Assembly: GCA_902791025.1 (NCBI GenBank)
Contig: CADATZ010000001.1
Location: forward strand, 372,001 to 436,000
Direction: 5' to 3'
DNA: 64,000 bases
Origin: an uncultured Chloroflexota bacterium
Lineage (GTDB): Bacteria; Chloroflexota; Anaerolineae; Anaerolineales; Anaerolineaceae
The position numbers were made by a program, and so were the translations under genes. Shown here piece after piece: positions 1 through 7,993 of the stretch. Within the stretch, counting starts at the first letter, position 1. Every line of letters begins with the position of its first letter. Under the pieces are notes generated by a model. The model had not been told where the DNA came from and did no database searches. It worked only from the letters and a program-made list of their open reading frames with translations.

Positions 1-1541
1 GCAACACGGTCCAGGAACCATCTGTCATGTGAAATAACCAGAGCACATCCTGCAAAATTTTCCAGACCTTCCTCAAGAGCGCGGATCGTGTTGACGTCCA
101 GATCGTTTGTCGGTTCATCCAGTAGCAAAACATTCGCTTCACTCTTCAATGTTTGTGCCAATTGAACACGATTTCGCTCCCCACCGGATAAAACGCCGAC
201 CTTCTTTTGCTGATCAGCACCGGAGAAATTGAACCGCGCGACATATGCTCTGGAATTGATCCTTCTGCCGCCGACGATGATCTCGTCTTGCCCTCCGGAA
301 ATCACTTCCCAGATGTTTTTATTGGGATCCAACGCGTCGCGGGATTGATTCATATACCCGAGCTTCACTGTGTCGCCTATACGAATTGTTCCGCTCGTAG
401 GTTTTTCTTCCCCGACAATCATTCTGAAAAGCGTGGTCTTCCCTGCACCATTTGGACCAATGATCCCGATAACACCGCCTGGCGGCAGGTTAAAGGTAAC
501 ATTTTCAACCAGGATCCGGTCTCCGAATACTTTTGAAACGTCATTCATTTCAATGACAAGGTTCCCCAATCTTGGACCGGGCGGGATAAAGAGCTGCAGC
601 TCAGAGGCTTCCTTTTCAACATCCTGTGACAGCAATTTTTCATAAGATGCGATACGTGCCTTGGATTTCGCATGCTGTCCCTTTGGAGACATATGGATCC
701 AATCCAGTTCACGCTGCAAAGTACGCTGCCGCTCTGATTCTGTTTTTTCTTCTAATGAAAGGCGGCGCTTCTTTTGTTCCAGCCAGGAAGAATAATTACC
801 CTGGAAGGGAATTCCCTCCCCGCGGTCTAATTCAAGGATCCATCCGGCGACATGATCGAGAAAATACCGGTCATGCGTCACAGCGATAACCGTTCCCGGA
901 TATTGCTGTAAATGACGTTCCAGCCATGCTACAGCTTCAGCATCCAGATGGTTAGTCGGTTCATCAAGCAGCAGGATATCAGGTTTTTGCAGAAGCAGCC
1001 GGCAAAGAGCCACACGGCGCCTTTCACCACCGGACAGTACATTCACAGGAGTATCACCCGGAGGACAGCGGAGTGCATCCATTGCCATTTCCAAACGAGA
1101 ATCGATATCCCAGGCATCAAGATGGTCGATTTTATCCTGAATTTTTCCCTGCTTTTCGATCAATTCATTCATCTCTTCATCGCTCATCGGTTCCGCGAAA
1201 CGATTACTGAGCTCTTCAAACTCTCTCAGCAAATCAACCGCTTCCTGAGCTCCTTCCTGAACAACTTCCAGCACTGTCTTGTTACAGTCAAGCAATGGTT
1301 CCTGCTCAAGATAGCCTATCGTATAACCGGGAGAGAGATGAGTTTCTCCTATAAACTCATTATCAACACCGGCAAATATTTTGAGCAAAGAACTTTTACC
1401 CGATCCGTTCAGACCGATGACACCGATTTTAGCGCCATAAAAATATGAAATATAGATGTTTTTCAGTACGACTTTTTTGTCATACATTTTTGAAACACCA
1501 ATCATTGAATAAATGATCTTGTTATTAGGTTCTCCCGCCAT
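1..1541 (-). CDS. ettA: Energy-dependent translational throttle protein EttA (ABC-F ATPase), 3' end outside window
   Basis: ABC-F protein with two ATP-binding cassettes and no membrane domain; EttA binds the ribosomal E site and gates entry into elongation according to the ADP/ATP ratio. Translated from the ATG at 1541, it shows Walker A GLNGSGKSS near residue 43, signature LSGGERRR, Walker B LLLDEPTNHLD, an arginine/lysine-rich linker (WLEQKKRRLSLEEKTESER), then a second cassette with GPNGAGKTT, LSGGERNR and LLLDEPTNDLD. The frame is open at the window edge after SHDRWFLDRV; about 513 of the usual ~555 residues are present. It follows the coiled-coil gene on the same strand after 125 bp. Other ABC-F factors (Uup, resistance types) are possible, but the start and linker match EttA best. 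Confidence 0.93.
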   Translation of the reverse strand, partial: MAGEPNNKIIYSMIGVSKMYDKKVVLKNIYISYFYGAKIGVIGLNGSGKSSLLKIFAGVDNEFIGETHLSPGYTIGYLEQEPLLDCNKTVLEVVQEGAQEAVDLLREFEELSNRFAEPMSDEEMNELIEKQGKIQDKIDHLDAWDIDSRLEMAMDALRCPPGDTPVNVLSGGERRRVALCRLLLQKPDILLLDEPTNHLDAEAVAWLERHLQQYPGTVIAVTHDRYFLDHVAGWILELDRGEGIPFQGNYSSWLEQKKRRLSLEEKTESERQRTLQRELDWIHMSPKGQHAKSKARIASYEKLLSQDVEKEASELQLFIPPGPRLGNLVIEMNDVSKVFGDRILVENVTFNLPPGGVIGIIGPNGAGKTTLFRMIVGEEKPTSGTIRIGDTVKLGYMNQSRDALDPNKNIWEVISGGQDEIIVGGRRINSRAYVARFNFSGADQQKKVGVLSGGERNRVQLAQTLKSEANVLLLDEPTNDLDVNTIRALEEGLENFAGCALVISHDRWFLDRV

Positions 1542-1666
1542 AATCTCACCGTTATTGATATTTTTTATGATTCAAAACCTGCTGACGCAACACAGCAACC
1601 GGTAAGCGTTTCGGTTTTGCTGCTACAGGTAACCGGCACATGTGCTGCGTCTGGGTTCGATACTTT
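1542..1666 (-). other. Intergenic spacer with a weak hairpin
   Basis: This spacer separates ettA from the coiled-coil gene. It holds an imperfect inverted repeat (CAGCAACCG at about 1593 against CGGTTTTGCTG at about 1614) with no clear T-tract. It may be a weak terminator of the upstream gene or part of the ettA leader; I cannot tell which. Confidence 0.25.
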
Positions 1667-2695
1667 TCAGCTTACGATGGCTCCGAGGAATCCAAAGACA
1701 GCCGCAAGAGCACAACAACCCGCAATCAGCAGCAATGCGGCTACGGCAATAATGACCCAAAGAATTGTCTTGTTATTGTCATTACCGTTATTGGAAGCAC
1801 CCTTTACGCCATCATTGATCGGCTGAGCGTATCCTTCTGTTTGTTGATAAGCTTCGTGGATTTTTTCAGGCTCATCAGGAATAGGATCAGAAGGGCTTTC
1901 ACGAACATACGTTTTGGGTACATATTGCGGAATGCTCGGTCTATGCGCATTATCACCTACCGGTTCTAATTTGTCATCTGAGTTATTGAAGGTCTCGTGG
2001 ATATCCTCTGCTGCTGTTGATACGTTTGAAGTCACAGTTGAATAAGCAGCATCTGCGTATTCCGATACTTTGGCTTCAGCTTTATCAAGCTTTTCAGATG
2101 CATCATCTTTCCATGATTTCACGTCCGCTTCAATTTCGCCGGTTTTTTCTTTGAATTCAGATTTGACCTCGTCAGCTTTTTTCAGAATATCATCATGTGC
2201 ATATTCCAAATCAGACTTGAACACCTCAGTTCGATCCTGTATGGTTTCTTTTGCATCCATAAGTTCATTATGGGCTGAATTTTTAAAACCTTCAGCAGAT
2301 TCAGTGAGGTTGTCAATTACTTCTTCGCGATGACTGTCATATGCTTCTTTTGCGTTTGCAATATTTTCATGAACAGTTTCTTCAGCGTTTTTAATCGATT
2401 CGTCCATAGAATCGATAAATTCATCGCGTTTATCGTTTATTACCTCAGCCTTTTCCTGAATAGAATCATTTACATCCTCGATATGTCCTTTAATTGCCTC
2501 TCTTATCTCATCTTTTTTCTCATCCATTGAATCAATAAGTTCGTCTCTTTTATTGACAATTTCCTCGGCTGTCGATTCTAAACTTGAATTCACATCATTT
2601 TTTGCGAATTCAACTGTATCTTTGAAATCTTCGACATGTTCACGGACATTTGATTCAAAATTGTCCATCTTATCCTCGAAGGATTCGCCATTCAT
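1667..2695 (-). CDS. Tail-anchored coiled-coil protein of unknown function
   Basis: No known family is recognised. The 342-residue protein is highly charged and predicted almost wholly helical through about residue 230, with degenerate repeats such as NKRDELIDSMDEKKDEI and NDKRDEFIDSMDESI and many Asn-Ala-x-Glu heptads, reminiscent of apolipoprotein- or LEA-like amphipathic helices. A Pro-rich stretch (about 245-290) follows, then one C-terminal membrane helix (ILWVIIAVAALLLIAGCC). There is no signal peptide, so the helical part should stay in the cytoplasm, anchored by its tail. An SD (GAGAGG) lies 8 nt before the ATG. It starts 9 bp after the PfkB gene ends and probably shares its transcript. 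Confidence 0.85.
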   Translation of the reverse strand: MNGESFEDKMDNFESNVREHVEDFKDTVEFAKNDVNSSLESTAEEIVNKRDELIDSMDEKKDEIREAIKGHIEDVNDSIQEKAEVINDKRDEFIDSMDESIKNAEETVHENIANAKEAYDSHREEVIDNLTESAEGFKNSAHNELMDAKETIQDRTEVFKSDLEYAHDDILKKADEVKSEFKEKTGEIEADVKSWKDDASEKLDKAEAKVSEYADAAYSTVTSNVSTAAEDIHETFNNSDDKLEPVGDNAHRPSIPQYVPKTYVRESPSDPIPDEPEKIHEAYQQTEGYAQPINDGVKGASNNGNDNNKTILWVIIAVAALLLIAGCCALAAVFGFLGAIVS

Positions 2696-2704
2696 AATTA
2701 CCTC

Positions 2705-3586
2705 TCAATCACCGAAAACAATTTTCGGATCAAACCTTTCGGGGTCAATATCTCCCGTCCAGGGTCCCGGAACCTCCTGTTTCATACTGGTGATAATTCC
2801 CGCAATCTGTGTTGCACGTTCCGGATCATGTTTAATACGTGAACCAATATAAGAAGTAATGCAGGTATCGCCGCGTCCGGTTCTGCCGGAAAGATTCTTC
2901 GGCAGGAAAGGCGCACGATAGAACTTGCCATCAGCATAAACCAGAATTTCCTTCTTCTGTGTCAGCACGATCTCTTTCGGTCCATAACCGGCAAGGATCT
3001 TAGCTGCCTTTTCAAGATCTTTTTCTCCTGTCAGGTATTCAGCTTCCGCGCTGTCAACCTTCAGGTAAGTAACATGCTTCAAACCTTCTTCCATGTCCTT
3101 CCAGGGTTTAAAGAGAAGATCATCGCCTTCAGGTACACGGACAAAGCCCTGCACATCCAACGCGATCGGGGCTTTCTTTGATAATTTAATAAGCGTATCA
3201 AGACTTACTTCTCCAGCGATAATGGGAAGGATAGCAATGATCTTCGCGTTGACATCCGGAATGTCTTCGTATGGAATTTCACCGGCAAAACCAAAAAGCT
3301 TACAAATACGATGATCCATGTCGGCTGAATTGTAAATATTGATACAACCGGACGACTGGGAAGCTGGATGAAGGTCAAACTCGATGCCCATATCCATCAA
3401 TGGCTGGAGGCTTGGATAATCTTCCGGATTACCACGGGAGGCAACGCCTACTTCCAATCCTAATCTTTTCAAAACGACAGCGCCATAATAAACGGCCCCG
3501 CCGGCGCAAATTTCTTCTTTACCATCAACAACAATTTTATCTTTGGCAAAATGGCCAACCATCAAAATATCGAGATCTTTTTTCAT
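2705..3586 (-). CDS. PfkB-family carbohydrate kinase
   Basis: Ribokinase/PfkB-fold sugar or nucleoside kinase of about 293 residues that phosphorylates a hydroxyl on an unidentified small substrate. The N-terminal glycine pair (CAGGAVYYGAVVLKRLG) and the C-terminal anion-hole/catalytic signature GRTGRGDTCITSYIGSR fit the family. I chose the ATG at 3586 because the SD GGAGG lies 11 nt upstream, overlapping the stop codon of the upstream lipoprotein; the frame extends to 3658, but that part lies inside the lipoprotein gene. The substrate cannot be read from the sequence, and the lipoprotein neighbours give no hint. Confidence 0.85.
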   Translation of the reverse strand: MKKDLDILMVGHFAKDKIVVDGKEEICAGGAVYYGAVVLKRLGLEVGVASRGNPEDYPSLQPLMDMGIEFDLHPASQSSGCINIYNSADMDHRICKLFGFAGEIPYEDIPDVNAKIIAILPIIAGEVSLDTLIKLSKKAPIALDVQGFVRVPEGDDLLFKPWKDMEEGLKHVTYLKVDSAEAEYLTGEKDLEKAAKILAGYGPKEIVLTQKKEILVYADGKFYRAPFLPKNLSGRTGRGDTCITSYIGSRIKHDPERATQIAGIITSMKQEVPGPWTGDIDPERFDPKIVFGD

Positions 3587-3593
3587 TCCTTTT

Positions 3594-4583
3594 TTATCCT
3601 CCATTATTTTCCGGGATCGGCGTCGTATACCTCTGCCCGTCATAAAAACAAAATTCAAAATCTTTCACATGAGAATATTCAACGCAAAATGAGTAACAAT
3701 CCTGGAGTTTACTTCTCTCAGGATCAATGCACATCCAGGCCAGGCTGTCGGGTGTTGCGGTAATTCCCTCAGCAGAATAATATGTAGGAGTGATGGTTGC
3801 TGTCAAAGTCGGTATTTCTGTAATATATGAGAAATCTCCAACAGAAATGTAATAATCAAATTTACCGAACACAGCGCCATAGGCATCCTGAATTTGAAAT
3901 GTCTCTGTATAATTACCCAACGGAGAAGGTGCGGTCATATAAATAGATAATACAGCTGTTCCGCCGGGCGCAACAGCGTAGGGTAAATTATATTCTTTTT
4001 GTACGGTTAATGGTGATTGACTGATATCAACCACTTTATAAAAAGTCTGCCATGTGGTTGTTCCGGTATTTTTCAGTGTCACATCAAGATGAAGAGCCTG
4101 TCCAGGCAGAACTACAGCGCCTGAAACAGGGTTGAAACCAACGACTTCCATACTGTCGCTCATCGTTGCTGCATTATAATTCTGTACAGGATTGACTGAT
4201 GGAGCAGTATTTCCTGAGCTAAAGGAGTTGTCTCCAGGAGTATAGTTGTTGTTGCTAACATCAGGATAAGTGTCACGGCTGATAATGATTCCTTCTTCAC
4301 CTTTTTTTTCTATTCCCAAAACAATAGGAGTTACAGTAGGACCTTGAGATGGACCATTCCATTCAAATGGGTTACGGTTTATTGTCAAATCAGCATCTGT
4401 ATCAATTGATACGGCTGATGATACGGCTGATTGAGAATTCTGAATTGTATTATCCTGAATTTCCATATCGCTCGATTTCATATCCATGGAATTATGTTTC
4501 TTAGGCAAATTGCATGAAGAAATAATCAAAGATAATGTTATTAATATAGCAGCTGTAATCAAGAGTATGGCATTATTCTTCAT
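3594..4583 (-). CDS. Lipoprotein with NBR1-type Ig-like domain and Cys-rich tail
   Basis: Exported lipoprotein of 329 residues: signal peptide with lipobox SLIISSC, a low-complexity Ser/Asn/Pro spacer, an Ig-like domain at about 150-250 (LDVTLKNTGTTTWQTFYKVV, then PSPLGNYTETFQIQD) and a C-terminal module with WMCIDPERSKLQDCYSFC and two further Cys. The NG/NTGTTTW motif is the hallmark of the NBR1-like domain common in Anaerolineae lipoproteins, probably a cell-surface adhesive module. It overlaps the upstream paralogue by 11 bp (4573-4583), so the two are co-translated. The molecular function is unknown. Confidence 0.85.
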   Translation of the reverse strand: MKNNAILLITAAILITLSLIISSCNLPKKHNSMDMKSSDMEIQDNTIQNSQSAVSSAVSIDTDADLTINRNPFEWNGPSQGPTVTPIVLGIEKKGEEGIIISRDTYPDVSNNNYTPGDNSFSSGNTAPSVNPVQNYNAATMSDSMEVVGFNPVSGAVVLPGQALHLDVTLKNTGTTTWQTFYKVVDISQSPLTVQKEYNLPYAVAPGGTAVLSIYMTAPSPLGNYTETFQIQDAYGAVFGKFDYYISVGDFSYITEIPTLTATITPTYYSAEGITATPDSLAWMCIDPERSKLQDCYSFCVEYSHVKDFEFCFYDGQRYTTPIPENNGG

Positions 4584-5412
4584 ACACTACTTTTTCTCCA
4601 TTAACAAAACAGTCAAATCCGTTTTTGTTCATCTGTTTTACCATTTCAACACTGCAATATGTAGCACAACCATCCCCCTGGAGTAAACTTCTGTCTGCAT
4701 TTGAGCACATCCAGTCGAGTGAAGATGGTGTGGCAGTCGGGTTTAATTCCGGAACCTCTGTAATAAAAGTCTGGTCACCAACGATGGTGGTGTAATAAAC
4801 ATTATAAAATGGAATACCATCCGGATTTTCCAAGGTCCATGTGGTTTGGTAAGTTCCTTCAGAGGCTGGTGCTGTTGCCGGCATTTTGATCGTCATTATT
4901 CCACCCGGTGCTATATTTTCAGAAATTGAATAGGAGGACTGATCAGCAAGCTGAATCCCGTTACTGTAATAAAATCTATATTTGCCGGACCATGTAGTTG
5001 TTCCCGTATTTTTGATCTGCCAGGTGATGTAAAAATGCTGATTTGGAACAAATTGATTGGGACTTGGCAGCACAGAAACGAAATCAGCTTTGTCCGGAAA
5101 GAAAACTGTTGCCGTTGGTTCCGGCGAGGCTATTGTTGGAATATCTTCTATTCTGGTAATCAAATATTCGTTGGGATCCTCAGTAGGAATCGGGATATCT
5201 GTAGGAGTTGGTTCCGGAGTGTCAGTAGGTACAGGTGTAAATGTTGGAGTCTCAGTTGGCATCGCTTCGATTGTTTGGGTAATATGCGCTGCTGCTGTTT
5301 GTTCAATTATTTTATATTCTTCTTCAGAATTCGTTGGTTTTGGCATAGAACATGATGCGGCGAAGATTCCGGAAATAATAATTGATAATAAGAAAATAAA
5401 TCTTTTGCTCAC
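4573..5412 (-). CDS. Lipoprotein with TP-rich linker, NBR1-type Ig-like domain and Cys-rich tail
   Basis: Exported lipoprotein of 279 residues starting with GTG at 5412 (SD AAGGAGAG 8 nt upstream). After lipobox FAASC comes a short helical stretch and a Thr/Pro/Glu linker (PTETPTFTPVPTDTPEPTPT). The Ig-like domain (about 110-210) carries WQIKNTGTTTWSGKYRFYYS and APASEGTYQTTWTLENPDG. The C-terminus (SLDWMCSNADRSLLQGDGC...YC...DCF) matches the tail of the next gene, so the two are tandem duplicates. It is first in a transcript that continues into the second lipoprotein and the PfkB kinase. Likely a surface-exposed structural or binding protein. Confidence 0.85.
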   Translation of the reverse strand: MSKRFIFLLSIIISGIFAASCSMPKPTNSEEEYKIIEQTAAAHITQTIEAMPTETPTFTPVPTDTPEPTPTDIPIPTEDPNEYLITRIEDIPTIASPEPTATVFFPDKADFVSVLPSPNQFVPNQHFYITWQIKNTGTTTWSGKYRFYYSNGIQLADQSSYSISENIAPGGIMTIKMPATAPASEGTYQTTWTLENPDGIPFYNVYYTTIVGDQTFITEVPELNPTATPSSLDWMCSNADRSLLQGDGCATYCSVEMVKQMNKNGFDCFVNGEKVVYEE

Positions 5413-5443
5413 GGGTATCTCTCCTTATACCTTTATTCCTTAC

Positions 5444-5449
5444 ATTATA
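5444..5449 (-). promoter_or_regulatory. Candidate -10 box for the lipoprotein/PfkB operon
   Basis: TATAAT on the minus strand, 32 nt before the GTG at 5412 and just beyond the mscL terminator. No convincing -35 hexamer lies at 16-18 nt, so this is tentative. Confidence 0.4.
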
Positions 5450-5450
5450 A

Positions 5451-5485
5451 CAGAAAAAGGTGAAAGCGTAGTCACTTTCACCTTT
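5451..5485 (-). terminator. Rho-independent terminator of the rlmN-ftsY-prfB-mscL operon
   Basis: Perfect 11-bp stem AAAGGTGAAAG / CTTTCACCTTT with an 8-nt loop, followed on the minus strand by a T-run. A second short palindrome (TTTCAAAAT/ATTTTGAAA) lies between it and the mscL stop codon. Confidence 0.85.
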
Positions 5486-5513
5486 GAATTTCAAAATTGA
5501 TTTTGAAATATGC

Positions 5514-5957
5514 TTATTTCTTAGCCTTCAGAGCATCACGAATTTCAGTCAGCAGCTTGACTTCTTCACTCGGTTCAGCAGGGGCAGCAGCAGCTTCTTC
5601 TTTTGCTTTCTTAGTTGCCATTTCAGTCGCCTTGTTTGCGGCTTTCATAATAGCGAACAGAACGATAGCAATGATTAAGAAGTTGATCACAGCGGAAATA
5701 AAATTACCGATGGTGATCATAGGAGCACCGGCAGCTTGTGCCTGGGCAAAGGAATCATAATGTTCGCCGGAGAGCGGAATATACCAGGTCTTGAAGGAAA
5801 CATTTGAAAGCAAACGTCCGATAACTGGCATAATCACATCATTGATCAACGAATTGACGATATCGTTGAATGCCCCACCGATAATAATACCGATTGCCAA
5901 ACCGAGAACATTCCCTTTGGAAATAAAGGTTTTGAACTCTTCAAATAATTTTTTCAT
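5514..5957 (-). CDS. mscL: Large-conductance mechanosensitive channel MscL
   Basis: Pore-forming channel that opens under membrane tension to release solutes on hypo-osmotic shock. The 147-residue sequence has the amphipathic N-terminal helix (KKLFEEFKTFISKGNVLGLA), the Gly/Ala-rich pore helix TM1 (AIGIIIGGAFNDIVNSLINDVIMP), a periplasmic loop, TM2 (AVINFLIIAIVLFAIMKAAN) and a charged C-terminal helix ending in LTEIRDALKAKK. The length is typical. It is last in the operon, 15 bp after prfB. Confidence 0.96.
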   Translation of the reverse strand: MKKLFEEFKTFISKGNVLGLAIGIIIGGAFNDIVNSLINDVIMPVIGRLLSNVSFKTWYIPLSGEHYDSFAQAQAAGAPMITIGNFISAVINFLIIAIVLFAIMKAANKATEMATKKAKEEAAAAPAEPSEEVKLLTEIRDALKAKK

Positions 5958-5972
5958 AATACACTCCTCTTT

Positions 5973-7052
5973 TTATTTTAAATATTTCAGATAAGCTTGC
6001 ATGAAGCCATCTAAATCACCATCCAAAACGCCTTGAGCGTTTCCGACTTCGTATTCTGTGCGATGATCCTTTACCATTTGATATGGATGCAAAACGTAGG
6101 AACGGATCTGACTGCCCCATTCTGCTTTCACATATCCTCCGCGCAATTCAGCCAGTTCTTTCTCTTGTTCCTGATGCTTGATATCCAAAAGGCGGGATTT
6201 CAGGACCTTCATAGCAGTTTCGCGGTTTTGTGTCTGCGAGCGCTCATTCTGACAGGTGACAATAATACCGGTAGGAATATGAAGCAGCCGTACAGCCGTA
6301 GAGTTCTTTTGAACATTTTGTCCACCGGCTCCTGATGACTTGAAAACGTCTATACGAACATCTGATTCAGGAATTTCAATAGAGTCATCATCCTGTGCTT
6401 CAGGTAAAACTTCAACCATGGCAAAAGATGTGTGTCGGCGATGTGCCGCATCAAAAGGCGAAAGGCGAACAAGTCTATGCGTTCCTTTTTCGGATTTCAG
6501 ATATCCATAGGCAAATTGACCTGTCACAGTAATGGTTATTGTTTTTGTTCCTGCTTCTTCACCGGGGGTGAAATCGACAATTTCACTTTCATAACCATGG
6601 GCTTCGATCCAGCGGAGATACATGCGCTGCAGCATGGAAGCCCAGTCATGAGCTTCTGTTCCGCCCGCACCGGCATGAATGGCTAAAATGGCGTTTCCTC
6701 TGTCAAATTTACCGGAAAGAAGTGTTGAAATCTCTTTTTTATCGCATTCTGTTTCGATCTCTTTGATCTCTTTTTCAAGCTCTTCCCGCATAGCTTCATC
6801 ATCCATTTCAGCTAATTCCATTACGTCATTAGCCTTTTGCGAAAGCTGATCCCAGCCGGAAATTTCAGCCTGGAGATCGTTGATCTTTTTCATGAGCTTT
6901 TGAGCTTTTTCAGGCTCATCCCACAGCGCTGGATTTTCCGATTCTGTTTGTGCAGCTGCGAGGTCCTTTTTCAGTGTCTCCAGATCTACATGCTGAATCA
7001 ATTCGGATATTTTCTTTTTTGCGGTATTTACGCGGTCTACCAGGTCCTGCAT
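5973..7052 (-). CDS. prfB: Peptide chain release factor 2 (RF2)
   Basis: Class I release factor recognising UGA and UAA stops. The codon-recognition motif SPF is in LVRLSPFDAAHRRHTSF and the catalytic GGQ is in SGAGGQNVQKNSTAVRLLH. The ATG at 7052 lies 11 bp after the ftsY stop. The region aligning with the Escherichia coli frameshift site (HVDLETLKK here, YLDYDAKK there) is read straight through with no internal TGA, so the autoregulatory +1 frameshift is absent. The protein has 359 residues, normal for RF2. Confidence 0.96.
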   Translation of the reverse strand: MQDLVDRVNTAKKKISELIQHVDLETLKKDLAAAQTESENPALWDEPEKAQKLMKKINDLQAEISGWDQLSQKANDVMELAEMDDEAMREELEKEIKEIETECDKKEISTLLSGKFDRGNAILAIHAGAGGTEAHDWASMLQRMYLRWIEAHGYESEIVDFTPGEEAGTKTITITVTGQFAYGYLKSEKGTHRLVRLSPFDAAHRRHTSFAMVEVLPEAQDDDSIEIPESDVRIDVFKSSGAGGQNVQKNSTAVRLLHIPTGIIVTCQNERSQTQNRETAMKVLKSRLLDIKHQEQEKELAELRGGYVKAEWGSQIRSYVLHPYQMVKDHRTEYEVGNAQGVLDGDLDGFMQAYLKYLK

Positions 7053-7063
7053 TATATGTAATC

Positions 7064-7987
7064 CTATTCTGTCTTTAAAACGCCTTCAATAAAATTATCC
7101 GGATCGAAAACCATCAAATCTTCACTCTTTTCGCCTAATCCGGCATATATAATTGGCAGTCCCAGTTCGCCAGCGATAGAGAACGCCATACCGCCTTTTG
7201 CCGATGTATCAAGCTTGGAAAGTATAACACCATCCACTTTGACCGCTTCTTTGAAAGCTTTTGCCTGTGACATTGCATTCTGTCCTGTCGTGGCGTCAAG
7301 TACGATCCATACAGCGTGAGGCGCTCCGGGCAGTGCTTTTCCTGTGACGCGATAGACCTTTTTCAATTCTTCCATCAGATTATAACGTGATTGCAGTCTG
7401 CCGGCTGTATCAATTATCAGAACATCAATACCGCGGGCAATTGCAGAAGTCGTCGCATCATAAGCGACAGCGGCAGAATCCCCGCCTTCCACACCGGCAA
7501 TAACCGGAACGTTCAGGCGGTCTCCCCAAACCTGCAGCTGATCGATAGCGGCAGCGCGGAATGTATCAGCAGCTGCCAGCATAACTTTTTTCCCGGCATC
7601 CTTGTATTGTTTTGCCAGTTTCGCTGCGGTCGTTGTTTTTCCTGAACCATTCACACCAACCATAAGAATAACAAACGGTTTAGCTTTGTTTATCGTATCC
7701 ATGGGATTTTCAGGAGTTTGCAGCCGGTTGCGTAATTCAGTCTGCAATGCCTCTGTCAATTCTGAAGCTTTTGTAAAACCTTCGGAACGGGCAGTCTTTT
7801 TCATACTTTCGATGATCGATTCAGTTGTCTCTACACCCGCATCAGCCTGAAGGAACATTTCCTCAAGCTCATCCCAGGTTTCGTTTGTGATTTCATTTGT
7901 ACCAAAAATAGAAGCCAGTCTGCTGAATGTGACTTTTCTTGTTTTATCGAGACCTTTGATCCATTTTTTAAAGATATTTTCTCCCAT
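7064..7987 (-). CDS. ftsY: Signal recognition particle receptor FtsY
   Basis: SRP-type GTPase at the membrane that pairs with Ffh to deliver ribosome-nascent chains to the Sec translocon. A short NG core of 307 residues without the long acidic A domain of enterobacteria: N-domain helices (1-95), Walker A GVNGSGKTTTAAKLA (111-), insertion-box DTFRAAAIDQL, DTAGRLQ, and the guanine-specificity and closing loop SKLDTSAKGG. It lies 6 bp after rlmN and 11 bp before prfB, so it is part of the four-gene operon. Confidence 0.96.
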   Translation of the reverse strand: MGENIFKKWIKGLDKTRKVTFSRLASIFGTNEITNETWDELEEMFLQADAGVETTESIIESMKKTARSEGFTKASELTEALQTELRNRLQTPENPMDTINKAKPFVILMVGVNGSGKTTTAAKLAKQYKDAGKKVMLAAADTFRAAAIDQLQVWGDRLNVPVIAGVEGGDSAAVAYDATTSAIARGIDVLIIDTAGRLQSRYNLMEELKKVYRVTGKALPGAPHAVWIVLDATTGQNAMSQAKAFKEAVKVDGVILSKLDTSAKGGMAFSIAGELGLPIIYAGLGEKSEDLMVFDPDNFIEGVLKTE

Positions 7988-7993
7988 AATTTA

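Noticed and set aside
45..1448. Several plus-strand frames across the first 1.5 kb
   Set aside because: They lie opposite ettA, whose minus-strand translation is unmistakable although it is open at the window edge.
3587..3658. Upstream in-frame extension of the PfkB kinase start
   Set aside because: It lies inside the upstream lipoprotein gene; the Met at 3586 has a good SD and fits the family N-terminus.
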